From contig WTPW01000158.1 in the NCBI GenBank assembly GCA_009809945.1, positions 241,635 to 305,634 on the forward strand: 64,000 nucleotides of DNA, given 5' to 3'. Below the pieces are notes generated by a model that did not search any database, was not told the DNA's origin, and saw only the letters and a program-made list of their open reading frames with translations. This document shows, one piece after another, positions 42,696 to 53,794 of the stretch. The stretch comes from Gigaspora margarita (Eukaryota; Glomeromycota; Glomeromycetes; Diversisporales; Gigasporaceae). The position numbers and the translations under genes were made by a program. Position 1 is the stretch's first letter, and each line of letters begins with the position of its first letter.

Positions 42696-45618
42696 ATGCC
42701 TGAAAGTTGCTTCTTCGAACAACAAGATGGATCAAATATCGCATACAAGATTCTCAAGCCTGAAAATGCTAAAAATGAGATTCCACTTGTATTAATCATG
42801 GGATTGTAAATATTGCTGCTGAATAATATTTTTATTATATATATTTTTTTCATTCCATAATACTTTAACCGTAATATGTAAACTTATATTGGTGGTACTA
42901 AAGAGCATTTTATGGGCTTTGAAGAAGGTTAGTTAATTATAGGCACTTATTGATTGTTATATACATATAGATTACTATATATGTAACAAATTTAATTATT
43001 TTAATGATCACTAGAATTGGCAAAAAACCAAACAGGTTCGTTATCATAATTGTCGAAATGGGCTAGTTGGTCTATAAACATGATGTATTCTCTACATTAT
43101 CTGCTGAAATCAAAAATCATAAAATCATGAATCTTAGTAAAGATTTACATTCGTATGTAAAATCATCGACAAAGTAATGTCTGATTTTTCTAAATATTGT
43201 GTAGAAAATCGGTAGCCACTCATTTTTCTGACAGTTATTTCCTCGACATGCCATTTACCTGACATCACACATGGTGACAAGTTAGCAATTTATTAGTTGT
43301 ACGTAGGTATATGTTGTTAGTAAAGTATCATCTTGTGCGATGTCAGGTAAATAACCTATTAGAGTTGTTATCGGCTATTTATTAATCGGGCTTTATAATA
43401 ACAACCCTATAGCCAGTCGGGAAATGACTGTCAGGGGAATGCGAAAATCAGGTGTTACTTTTGCAGGTAATATACATTCCTGTAGTAAAGTTTTAAATAT
43501 TCTTTTAGTAGACAAGTTTTGATTGAAATCAACGTTGTTGCAGAATATTGTGTACGTGATAATTAGATAGAAATTCAGGATGAGAAATTTTTACTTCTGA
43601 TCTATAAATACTGTAATGTACAAATTTAGACATTCGAATTATCCAGTTATATGGATAATATTTATATTTTATTGTTCATGTGATATGATCATGTAAATTT
43701 TTTTGCCTTGATATTTCTGCATAAAATGACATCATCATTTATGCAAAATGTCACGACCAAAAAATTTCACATGCTAATATAATATAAACAATAACATCAA
43801 TATTGGTCATACGAAATAACAGGAAATTTTTTTCATCGGAGTTAATGTCACCCATGTGCTGCTACGCAGCACATGGCGTGACATTAATTCCGATGAAAAA
43901 AATGTCCTGTTATTTTTCATCGTATGACCAATATCTTATACATATCAGGTTTACAGTTCTAATGATTTTATGTATTTCGCATGTTATAAATATTTTACAG
44001 TCTCTTATTTTCATGAAATAACGTGCATGCGTGTTATTTCGAATAATAGCCTGAATTAAATTTAATTTAGACAGAAATTCGAAATTATCCCTGGTATTAT
44101 TTCGCGAAAATAGGATAGAAAGGGAGTGATTAGGGCTCTGCAAATGCACATGCTGGGCATATTGGCACTATGCCAAATACTAGTGCCTTATGCCATGCCT
44201 ATATCTATAAGCATAAAATACTAGGCACACCTATAGACATGGGCACAAATGCCAGATACTATAATAAACGAGAATACAAAGTGCCAGGCAATATTATAAA
44301 CAAAGGCATTAAGTGCTAGGCATAAAGTGCCAGGCACAATAAAATACCAAAATATAGAAATAATAAATATTAAATTACTATGCCTTTTGCTATGTCCATG
44401 CCTATGTCCATGCCAAGTTTTTATACTCATACCTATGCCTGTGCCCATGCCTATGCCTGTGCTTATATTTTTACATTGTTATGCTTATGCCCATACCCAT
44501 ACCCAATTTTTATTAGGCACAGGCACGAGCCCAGGTTGCAAACCCCTAGTTGTGATGGTATAATTTATTGTAATTACAATAAGAAATGGTTGTTTTAGAA
44601 TTATTATCCTTAAACATTCGAATTTATTATCTATTAGTAATTGTATTTGATAATCGTGGAATTGGGGAATCAACTGTTGCTTCTTACTTTGAACCTATCA
44701 CGATTGAATTAATGGCTCAAGATACAATTGAATTAGTTAAACATCTTGGAATTAAAAGATTTAATTTGTTTGGAGGATCTATGGGTGGTAATATTCAAAT
44801 TTTAAATATTTAATATTCTTTCCATGATTACTTAAATTAAAATTTTACTTTTTACATGTAAAAAATTTTGCAGGCAGAATTGCACTTTGTGTTGCCTTTG
44901 AACATTCCATCAGATCTTAAGCTAGAGAAATTAGTCATTGGTGCTAGGTATATATTGTTTGATTAATTTATAATCCATGCTTTGTATTAACTTTATCTTC
45001 TATTGAAGTTCTGCTCGTGTTAGACCGGGCATAGGAGCGTATCCTAGAATTGAACAAATTTATAATTTACCTGAATTGAATCACCCTAAAACTATCAAAG
45101 AGCAAAAAGAACAGCTTCTGAATTCTGATGATATAACTTTGGCTAGATATTTACTTGAACATCCTGATGAACTCAATAAAGTAGCAGAGATCATAGTTAG
45201 CACTAACTATAGAAGGCCATTTGAAATTTTCAGTACATATATTTATTTAATATTTATCAATATAAAAACTTTTATCTAATTTATTATGTTTGTAGAACGT
45301 CAATGGGAGGCGATGAAACAGGTTGACTTTGTTTCGAGACTACATTTAATTAAAGTTCCAACTTTGATAATTCACGGTGATGCCGATGAAACAGTTCCTA
45401 TTGATGAGGGTGAATTACTTGATCGTGAAATTCCTAATACACAGTTTCATAGAATCCCCAATGTTGGACATGGGTAAATATAATTTTAAAATATAAATTT
45501 GTTAAAAAATAAAACTATTAAAACTTAATCTTTTTTTTATTTGAAAAATTTTAGTCTTTACATAATGGCATTTGAACCTGTTAACATTATTAATATTATT
45601 AATGAATTTTTGAATTAA
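42696..45618 (+). CDS. alpha/beta-hydrolase, eight exons
   Basis: Exons by eye: 42696-42805, about 42882-42927, 43015-43035, 44638-44787, 44874-44947, 45009-45232, 45296-45473, 45555-45618; about 290 residues. It starts MPESCFFEQQDGSNIAYKIL. Core features: IVFDNRGIGES after a 21-bp exon, nucleophile elbow GGSMGG split by an intron, acid in IIHGDADETVP and base in PNVGHG, giving a full Ser-Asp-His triad. This is a soluble hydrolase (esterase/peptidase-like); the substrate is unknown. Odd points: exon 2 lacks an AG acceptor, exon 5 (after the elbow) seems to need a one-base shift to keep the family sequence LNIPSDLKLEKLVIGA, and intron 3 is 1.6 kb because mobile elements filled it. It may be a recent pseudogene. 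Confidence 0.8.
43155..43472. mobile_element. iteron-armed MITE 3 in hydrolase intron 3
   Basis: A 318-bp element with TACATTCG / TACATTCC at its edges (7 of 8 matching). The arms contain TTTTTCTGACAG, TTTCCTCGACATG and ATTTACCTGACATC on the left, mirrored as CCCCTGACAGTCATTTCCCG and TTATTTACCTGACATCGC on the right. It has the same plan and length as the elements at 41898 and 60123. Confidence 0.65.
43797..43933. repeat. ~134-bp near-perfect palindrome in intron 3
   Basis: Arms of about 65 bp (TTGGTCATACGAAATAACAG, then CATCGGAGTTAATGTCAC and CATGTGCTGC) mirror each other around TACG near 43862. On RNA this would be a long hairpin. Confidence 0.9.
44026..44112. mobile_element. small palindromic element, copy 3
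   Basis: GAATAATAGCCTGAATTAAA then TTTAATTTAGACAGAAATTC. Same family as 21165 and 30075. Located in intron 3. Confidence 0.6.
44131..44548. mobile_element. hAT-type MITE, 418 bp, in intron 3
   Basis: Ends TAGGGCTCTGCAAATGCA and, inverted, TAGGGGTTTGCAACCTGG, with GGAGTGAT / GTTGTGAT (6 of 8) as flanks. The interior is dominated by GCCCATGCCTATG-like words on the right and their inverses on the left. Frames through it (44221-44598) are low-complexity artefacts. Confidence 0.75.
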
Positions 45619-47270
45619 AAACTGTAAAAATTTTAAGTAATAATAACTAGCATTCTATTCTTCTATGGTAGAACCACCTGGAAGTATTATTACACGAATT
45701 ATAAAGCGAATATATATAGTAGTGGCGGAAAGTTATGACAATTCGATAGTTATTATTTTCTACTAATAAAAATTTTTGTGAAATTATTCAATTTATAAAA
45801 AAATATCTATAAGGACTTAATAATTTAATGCTGTAGTAACACATTGCTATTCTTAGATTAAGACTTGAATACACCAATAGATAAAAATCATTTAAAATTG
45901 CATGTCGCCTAACTTTTATAAGTAACCCCTCTTAAAAACGGCTTTACTAAATTACACCAGTGATATTCAGCACCATAATTGCTATATCTCAAAAATATAC
46001 TAGCTAACACATATCAGAGACTAAGCAAAAATGTTCAGCGCCTCAAAAAACCTCACCCTAACTAAAATTATACACATCAAGGATATCAGTAACTACTATG
46101 CTTCGAACAATAATAGCAAATATTAGTTTAATAGTCATAAGGGATATTAAGAAGGTACGTAATAAAGATACTTTCCTGAACCTTAATTTTGATAATTCAT
46201 AACCGTTACATGTTTTATAGATGTTCCGTTTAATTTGCTCGAAGCTATTGTTAAAATTTAATTTGCTAACGATAGCACTGTAAATGTAAAAGTGGCAAAA
46301 ACTTTTCTCCAATTATATTTATTAGATAATAGAAGAATTAAATCGTAATTTTGGTATACATGATCAGTGACCATTTTTAATTAAACTAAGATAAATGCCT
46401 ATTTCACATTACATTAATAATTTTTCTGTTATTACACAAACTCTTAGCTATATAATTATTTAATGTGTTTAAAGTAATAATAAATTGCATAACTCTTGCG
46501 ACTAGATGAATATGCCCTTGATAATGTATTTATTTTGAATTTATGGATATAAAATACGTAAACGTAACATTCTTATGATCATAAATTTGGATAATACTTT
46601 CTTATTTACTACCAATTTTTTGCCAATTTTTATGATTCCTAAGTTATATTGAATTATTAATTCATGATTGATCTCCAAAAAAGGCACTAGTCACAATCTG
46701 ATTCGCAGAATCGTTATTTATCATATGGCTTAAATATTCTATAACGATAGTCTTTTTATGATATAATCATTATAGCACGACCTATTGATCATGAGTATTA
46801 CGCTATTTATGTTATAAATCACTTTTTGTTATTGCATCATACGATGCATACTTCATCCATACTTATATTATGTTGCACTATACGAATTAGAGTTTAAAAA
46901 AAAACATAATAATACAATTTATGATCAATGACTGCTGTACTATAATATCAATATAGCCACATTGGTACAACAATAATTTTTTTGATTATTCAGAAAATTA
47001 TCATTGTACTAACGTGATGTTATCTTATATTATCATACTATATTAATAATTATTTTATATTGTTTGGCGAACAAATAAGAATAACATAATTCAAGACTCA
47101 ATATATTTATAATGACAAATTTATGTAATTCTCAATTTATTTACATAATTATTATATAAGGTATCCGACCAAACAATGATTCGCATTATTATCAACTTAT
47201 TAAAGGTGTTCGTAAAACTGATTCGCTTAATTAAAAAAAAAAACCTAATTCGCAAAAAATATAATTAAAA
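45619..47270. other. AT-rich intergenic stretch, no gene seen
   Basis: 1.65 kb downstream of the hydrolase. A weak inverted repeat near 46955-47035 (CCACATTGGTACAACAATAA / inverse) may be a decayed MITE. The 84-codon minus frame at 46058-46312 has no recognisable features. Confidence 0.45.
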
Positions 47271-47274
47271 TTTT

Positions 47275-47560
47275 TATGGCGGGGACCTATAATAAAGATT
47301 TCCCGGTCCTGTAGAATCTGCCATTTCATGCTAGCTTAAACCTCTTATCAAAGCGGGCCTGCTTTATGCAGTGTGGGAAACTACCGGCTAATGCTAATAA
47401 GCCTTAATATCTGGTGCTCGCTATCCAGATGCATCTGAGTAATAATAATAGAGGCCAGCCTGCTTTATGCAGTGTGGGAGACCACCGACTGATGCTACAC
47501 ATCGCGATTCAAACCAGACGGCAATCCCCGGCGCGGTTATGTTTGCATTTCTGGGAGTAT
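47275..47560. repeat. GC-rich segment with a ~100-bp direct repeat
   Basis: GCCTGCTTTATGCAGTGTGG followed by GA(A/G)AC(T/C)ACCG(G/A)CT occurs at about 47358-47395 and 47457-47495. The region (GCGGGGACC..CCCGGTCC, CCCCGGCGCGG) is far more GC-rich than its surroundings, suggesting a fragment of a mobile element or transcribed repeat. Not identified. Confidence 0.5.
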
Positions 47561-47580
47561 TGCACGTCTCGGTTTATACA

Positions 47581-47775
47581 TCAACGCTGATGTATGCTGC
47601 AAATTCTCAATATATCATTCAATAAAGTCTGATATCTGGCGTTACTAGCCAGTTGTATTCCAAACAATATAATATCACATGCGCGCAATGCTTTTCGAGA
47701 TAAATTGGGAACTTTGGCATCGTCAAAATCAGGTTTATTATATACAATAGCTCTTATATCTTGAGTATTTAACAT
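47581..47775 (-). pseudogene. short coding fragment, unknown (possibly retroelement-derived)
   Basis: A 64-codon minus frame: FDDAKVPNLSRKALRACDII then LFGIQLASNARYQTLLNDIL. Balanced composition and its place beside the GC-rich repeat suggest a real former coding piece. I have a vague memory of similar repeated sequences in Rhizophagus but cannot name the family. Confidence 0.3.
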
Positions 47776-47864
47776 TTTATGAGTTAGTAGATGTAAATTA
47801 AGGAGTCCAAAAAATATATGTTTTATTTTATAGTGCTATTAAAAAAATTAATTTTTATTGGGAA

Positions 47865-47965
47865 GTTACATATAAGAGGCCGAAAAATGAAAATAATTGA
47901 AATAATTGCATATAAGGGCCCAAAGTGAAAATAATTAAATATAAGGGCCCAAATTTGGAAAGTTT
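47865..47965 (+). repeat. ~35-bp tandem units (CATATAAGGGCCCAAA)
   Basis: Three units of (C)ATATAAG(G/A)G(C)CC.AAA..TGAAAATAATT, diverging outwards. Confidence 0.7.
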
Positions 47966-48409
47966 TTACAATTAAGGACCAAAAATAATTGCGTTATGAC
48001 GATATTGGTCTTTGAGCATTGTCACTATATATATTGTGTGAGTGAAAAGCCCCTATAAAGACCTTTTTTTTACTATCTACGCTAATATTTATAGTTGCAT
48101 TTAATTTTAAAGACGACTTATAGATAATATCGCAACAATTACTAACTAGTTATAAACGTTAAAATGATAATTTTAGTTATAAAAAAAAAAGGGTCCAGTA
48201 TAGAGCTTTTCACCCACCCGATATATGTACTTTTATACTATATTTTTCGCTTAATAAAACAAAGATACTGTTCGACTAGGTTAAAAACGTTTATTCGGTT
48301 ATAACTAAGTAATAGAATATTTAGGTGATGAATATTTATTTGTAGTATCTTGTCTTTATTATAAATTAAGAGCAATTTTCAAAACACAAAATCGACCAAT
48401 CGGGTTGTA

Positions 48410-48510
48410 TTAATTTTCAAATGACTCCAATCGATCATTTGGCTTTTGAAATGACTTGTGACCTACCATTAATCATATGGGTCATTTACAATCCCTGCCA
48501 TTAATGGCAA
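48410..48510. repeat. degraded hAT end
   Basis: TTTCAAATGACTCCAATCGA, GAAATGACTTGTGACC and GGGTCATTTACAATCCCTGC resemble the AAATGACC-rich ends of the hAT at 17328-21376. No partner end. Confidence 0.5.
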
Positions 48511-48606
48511 AAAAATAGTATAAATATAGAATTATGAAAAAATTTTTAAAAAATATTCTCAAAATCTGCAGCAAGATAAGAAATGTGACTTGTCGTGCCT
48601 TGGTCT

Positions 48607-49497
48607 AGTGAATGGTGCCGTAAATAGCTAATTACGACAATTATGGTTACGACATATATTTTACACCGACTTTTTTAAAGCCGTAATTGTAGTAATTATT
48701 ACTACATGTCATAATTATTACGACATGTCGTAATAATTACGACATGTCGTAATAATTACGACATGTCGTAATAATTACGACATGTCGTAATTTATTATTA
48801 CTACATGTCGTAATAATACGAATGTCGTAATTATTACTATATGTCGTAATTATTACGACATGTCGTAATTATTATACATATGAACCGCTTAAAAATTCCG
48901 CAGACACGTGATTTTGAACCAATCATGGCACAGGATCAAGTGTAATGCCGGCTTTTGAAAAATCGTTTATAACGCAAAATTTGGCTTACAACCACCTGCG
49001 TCTTAGCAAAAAATTTCTTGCAAAAAATTTTGTTATATATAAGGCTCTTGTTAACATCGTCCGAGCGCTCACCTTTACCCTAATATCAAAGTTATATCGA
49101 AAGTTAACTTTTAATCGAAAAATGCAATTACACGTCACGAGTTTTTTTGGCCAATAGAATTTTAGCGCATATCATCACGTGTCTGTGGAATTTTATGCTG
49201 TTCCTAGAAGCTACGGACAGTTCTTAGGGACAGTCCAGTGGCCAGAATTAGTATTAGGGTTAGGGTTATAGTAGGTGGATTTAGTTAATGTTAAAGAACT
49301 GTCTGTAGATCCTCCGCTATATAACATCACGTGACCTTTGCGAATGGTGATTGGCTAGTTATAGTCTAATAATTATTACATGACAACACGTAGAAATAAT
49401 TACGACATGTCGTAATTATTATTACAATTATGACTTTTGTAATAAATAATTATTACATTACGACAAATTGCATTTTGAATTACGGCACCAATCATTA
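48607..49497. mobile_element. MULE-like element, 891 bp, 9-bp target duplication
   Basis: Flanked by CCTTGGTCT on both sides (48598-48606, 49498-49506). Ends AGTGAATGGTGCCGTAAAT and, inverted, TAATGATTGGTGCCGTAATT. The interior holds palindromic ACATGTCGTAATAATTACG arrays and, near the centre, TTAGGGTTAGGGTTA (about 49254-49268). There is no transposase; the 70-codon frame at 48945-49157 has no recognised domain. Joining the flanks and removing one duplication restores the host reading frame to its stop. Confidence 0.92.
48700..48885. repeat. 18-bp palindromic tandem array (ACATGTCGTAATAATTACG)
   Basis: About eight to nine units of TTACGACATGTCGTAATAA. Each unit is itself a palindrome, so the array can fold in many registers. 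It is part of the MULE-like element, and one unit recurs near its other end (49398-49425). Confidence 0.9.
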
Positions 49498-51649
49498 CCT
49501 TGGTCTTTAAATGAAAACATTATAGGATGTTTAGGATTAACATTTACAAACACGGGAGAAGAATGATCATCTTTCTCACATAAAAGGCTAGCAAATATTA
49601 GGTTTCGCTCATCTTTGTCCCAATCTTGACCTTTATATATTGTGTCTTTATTTTTCCACCTTTTCCATTCCATTTCCTTGAGTCCAACTAATGCATGAGA
49701 ATTTTCAGCAAGGGCACACCAATAGATTTCTAATTGTTTTATGTCTACTTGTTCTTTTTTATTCTTTAATAACAAACAATGATTAAAAATATGATTTCAA
49801 GAAATTATATGGAAAAAGAATAAGAAATTATCATTTACCAAGTCAAATGCACAAAAACGTGGTTCCCAGTTTCGATTATCGTTTTTGCAAAAGTGACATC
49901 CAGTAACTATTCTATTATCAATTTCTTCATTTTCACCATCTTCATATCGAATTGCACAAGTTACAAGAAGACAATTAGTTTTATCATTAAGCTGATTGGC
50001 ATCAAATTTTTGTTTTAGATTTGTCCAAGTATAGCTTTTTAATTTTAATAAAGGAGGTTTAAAATTAAAATTTAAGTGAAATCCAATTATCATCCATGCA
50101 ACTTTTACGGTACATTTAAAATTCTCTTTAAAATGTAGCAATTTCATCGATTTTTCTCTCTTAACACATTGTATCACTAAACACGGGCTTGTTGAAGTAA
50201 AATATTCTACATGCACAGAAAAAACCCCACAAATGTCTTCTTCAGTATGTAAAACCGTTGCATATATTTGATAATCATCTTTATTGTCGTTCATGTTTTT
50301 AAGTATTTCATTAGGAATGGTTATTTCATGCGTTTCACGCTTTTCAATATTTTCCTTGTTAAATTTTACTTGAATAGTATCAAAATGAAGCACCTTCTGT
50401 CCAAACACCCTAAGAAGTTTCATTTTTAATTCATCATCAAATAATTCATAGATCGACATAATTTTTGAGTAATTAATAAGTCCCCAATTGTTGTAATCTT
50501 TTAATGATTTCAACCAATCTTTTTGATTGGCAATATTATCGATGTTTATATTCTTGCATTCATGTATATCACCGCCAATAATGACATAATTTCATCAGTA
50601 TTACATTTGGATGTTGATGAACCGCCTTCAGAATTATTAGAAATAGAAAGATCTTGAAAACTCGATTCGACACCGCTCTTCTTAGTATCATTCGAAGTAT
50701 GTTTATTGGAATCAATTTAGTATCGAATCATACCTCCAAATTCAATGTCCAAAGGAACTAAAAAAGCAAATTCCTAAGTGATTGTCTGTTATTAAATATG
50801 CCGTATTAAAATTTGACAAAATTTTAAAAATACTTACAAAAATACCCAAACTTTTCGGACAATTTATTAATTTCATCCAATTTTAATTCGTCAGTTTCTT
50901 GATCCAAGGCCTTATAAATAGCTTTTTTAAACTCTTCAGCTGGTTCAATTTCATCGCGCAAAATATTTATATTACATTTCATACATTTGACACCTTTAAA
51001 TTCGCAGGAATCTGATACCTGTTGCTTTTTAGTGCAAAATTTTTCCAAATTAATAACCAACTTAAATGAATAAGGTGCCAAAGGAACAGTTGCATTGGCT
51101 TTTGAAATGAAGCATTTCATGAATGTCCGTTCGACTTCTTCTTTGCATGTTTCTGAATAAGCAGTCAAGGATTCACTATTTGAAAGTTTCAATCCGGAAG
51201 AAATTTTATCATTTGGTTTGAACCTAAATGCATCATGTTGTGCGATTTTCACTTCCATATTGTCAGGTGTAAAATAGCGCCCACGAAGAAGAGAATGTTT
51301 ATCGATGAATTGGAAAAAACTTGGCTTTGTTGGGCCTTTGCGGATATGAATGCAATTTTTCTTTTGACAAAAATTTTAGATACTTTTATATATTCTTCTT
51401 CTTCGACGTTAATTTGTGCCTCAACGTCGTTAATAATTTTGAGAAATTTCATATTTTCTCCCATGTAAATATCTTTATAATACTCAAGAAGCTTGCGTAC
51501 TTTCGAGAGACTCATTTCATTCATAATATTTTCAGTAACATATCTTTCTTCAGTGTCGCCATGAATAATAATAATAATAATATCTTCAGGTTCTTCTGGT
51601 ATCGTGGTAATGGATTCATTGGTTTTATTATTATAATGACCAAAAACCG

Positions 51650-52015
51650 TTCATCTGAAACCTAAATAATGGGCTTTTTGTTGTTATGCAAAAGGCAGGC
51701 TCACTGTCTAACTATAATTTCAGTGTACAAAGCGTTTTTTTTTTAGTGATACAGAATGTCTTACATATGTACGTAATATGTACGACATACGCATACAATT
51801 CGAACGGTGCAGCAGCTTAATTTGGTTCTATGCAGATTGAGGATTTGGTTCTTGGCGTATTATTTATATGCAAATTGATGATTTGGTTCTTGGCGTATTA
51901 TTTATGTGCAGATTTAGAATTATAGATTTTCGCATTTTATTGATTTTTATAATTCAGGAAATATTGAGGTTTTTAGGTCCCTGAACCGCGCAGAATTTTT
52001 TAATGCAAATGTTAC
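51650..52015. promoter_or_regulatory. shared intergenic region of two divergent genes
   Basis: This ~370-bp spacer separates the minus-strand gene from the plus-strand kinase-like gene. It contains a 38-bp tandem repeat (TGCAGATTGAGGATTTGGTT / TGCAAATTGATGATTTGGTT, start of a third unit; 51831-51912). The repeat may carry regulatory sites for either gene. Confidence 0.45.
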
Positions 52016-52019
52016 ATGT

Positions 52020-53794
52020 GTGAATTGTCATAAACATATTATTAATAGCATGATATCCTTTACTGATTGGTTGGAACAGGTGGTCGAGAATAGAGATATC
52101 GAATTAATAAAATTCGATGACTTAAAATTACATGCTAAAAAACGTAAAAAAGATGGCAATTCTTCACGTTCTTGTATTAGTTTTAACAATTTACAATTTA
52201 CATATCATAATTTAACCGACTTTTATGATATAAATGTCGATGAAGAAGAAATGAAGGCCATATTTTCTATGGTAAATTTATATACTTGCAAAACAAATTC
52301 ATTATAATTGACAAGAAATTAAACTCTATATCTTCCAAGGGGATGGAACATGAGAATATTATCAATGCGTTTATTGCTCAAAGTATGTCAAATTATTTAC
52401 CATATGAAATTTATTAATGAATTATTAATAATATATATCAAAGGCGCAGGTTCTCTCGAATATTACTTGCTCGTAGAAGTTACAAATCATGGAAATCTTA
52501 CAAATTATTTGAAGGAAACTAAGCTCACTTGGGATCAAAGAAACAATTTGGCATTACAATTGATCAGTGGTTTAAAGTTTCTTCATGATCAATCAATAGT
52601 CATCCGAATTTAGTACGTATATTTTTTGCCTAAAAGTTCATACGAATTGAAAATTTCTAACAATTATATTGAGGGTATATTTTCCCAATCATACTTATCT
52701 GTTGCTATGAAGCGAAAGTTAAAAAGTTATTTACATAATTTTGTATAAATATATTGGAAAATAAGAAAGTTCGACTCTGAATCTTAATTATTCAATCCTA
52801 AATATTGTTGCGGATCACAATGAAATCAGATTAAAATGAAATGTGTTTTCTATTTAATCTTCTAAAACCCACTTATTCTTGTTTAATATAAATATTAACT
52901 TCTAACCTAAACCCCTGACCCTAAAAAATGCGCTCCAAAGTTTTTATTTTTCGGTGGCTTGTCAATCCGTCACAATAATTAATAGATTATTTGAAATTGG
53001 ATATGTAATCTGATCAATATTGATTCTTAAATTTTATATTTAACTACCAGAATCCAAACAATGTTTTTCTTTACGGTGATAATCTGAAATTAACAAACTT
53101 TGGAAGCCTAACCATATTTAAATCACATGATTTGACGCAAATTATTCCATACGTTGAGCCTCAAGCATTGATGTTGGGAGAAGAATTTATCGGAAACTCT
53201 TACGGCAAAGATAATAACTCTTCAAACATGTTTGGCACCAAATCCAATATTTATTGTTTTGGAGTTTTACTTTGGCAAATTTCTAGTGGCCTCCAACCCT
53301 ATTCAAGCTTAACGCCCGTAAAAATGGTTGATCATATTAGTCGCGGTAAAAGAGAAGAACTTTTTGCTGGAACACCCGTTAAGTATTACGAATTATATCA
53401 AGAATGTTGGCAGCATGATCCAGGTAAGGGTTGTGGGACATACATAAAATATGTTTAATTAATTCCTAGATTACGTTATGTGCAAAGACGAATATGATAA
53501 ATTAAATCAAACTATTTCTTTTTTTAAGACCAACGCCCAGATTGTTTAATGGCCTATAATAAACTTAAACTAGTCGACATAAATGATGTAATATCTGCAG
53601 AAAGTTTAAATTATGAGGACACTTTCAAATTGGATCTTGATTTTTATAAGTCCAAAATTCATTCAGCACCTAGTTTGTACGATGAAAGCACTGCTGTTGA
53701 AACATGGACTGAAGATGATTCAAATAAAATGCAAGCGGTTTCTCGGGATTCTCAAAATTCTATCAGTAAATTTCTTTTAAGAAATGGAATTTAA
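52020..53794 (+). pseudogene. kinase-like (pseudokinase) domain, spliced
   Basis: Parts in order: a leader NCHKHIINSMISFTDWLEQV, intron 52272-52315, HENIINAF (alpha-C/N-lobe end), YYLLVEVTNHGNLTNYLKE (hinge and alpha-D), LALQLISGLKFLHDQS (alpha-E), intron 52613-53050, then NPNNVFLYGDNLKLTNFGSL, TKSNIYCFGVLLWQISSG (alpha-F), YYELYQECWQHDP, intron 53424-53528 and DQRPDCLMAYNKL. This is the layout of the tyrosine-kinase-like kinases abundant in these fungi. The HRD catalytic aspartate is not seen and DFG is replaced by NFG, so it should not phosphorylate. A few small frame changes also occur, so the locus may be decayed or contain sequencing errors. Confidence 0.7.

Larger units (their letters stand above)
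48546..51590 (-). pseudogene. host gene of kinase-associated domain family, split by MULE insertion
   Basis: On the minus strand, from about 51590: an acidic N-terminal part (KVRKLLEYYKDIYMGENMKF), then KIAQHDAFRFKPNDKISSGL and LSEKFGYF before a GTAAGT donor (about 50835). After an intron (about 50776-50836) it continues FPLDIEFGGMIRY, then WLKSLKDYNNWGLINYSKIM and a C-terminal beta-rich part. The same domain type occurs in the divergent plus-strand locus (FEKYGDYITKKVVIGGALRI). From memory such proteins are annotated in Rhizophagus as DUF7431, often fused to kinases; the role is unknown. The last 17 codons (to stop 48546) are cut off by the 891-bp element at 48607-49497; the frame also has a stop after IRY and small shifts. 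Confidence 0.6.

Noticed and set aside
44221-44598. Overlapping frames rich in Met/Pro/Cys and His
   Set aside because: They come from GCCCATGCCTATG-type repeats inside a hAT MITE.
44586-44813. Hydrolase starting at an internal ATG (44586)
   Set aside because: The first ~17 codons are intron sequence; a spliced upstream part gives the conserved family N-terminus.
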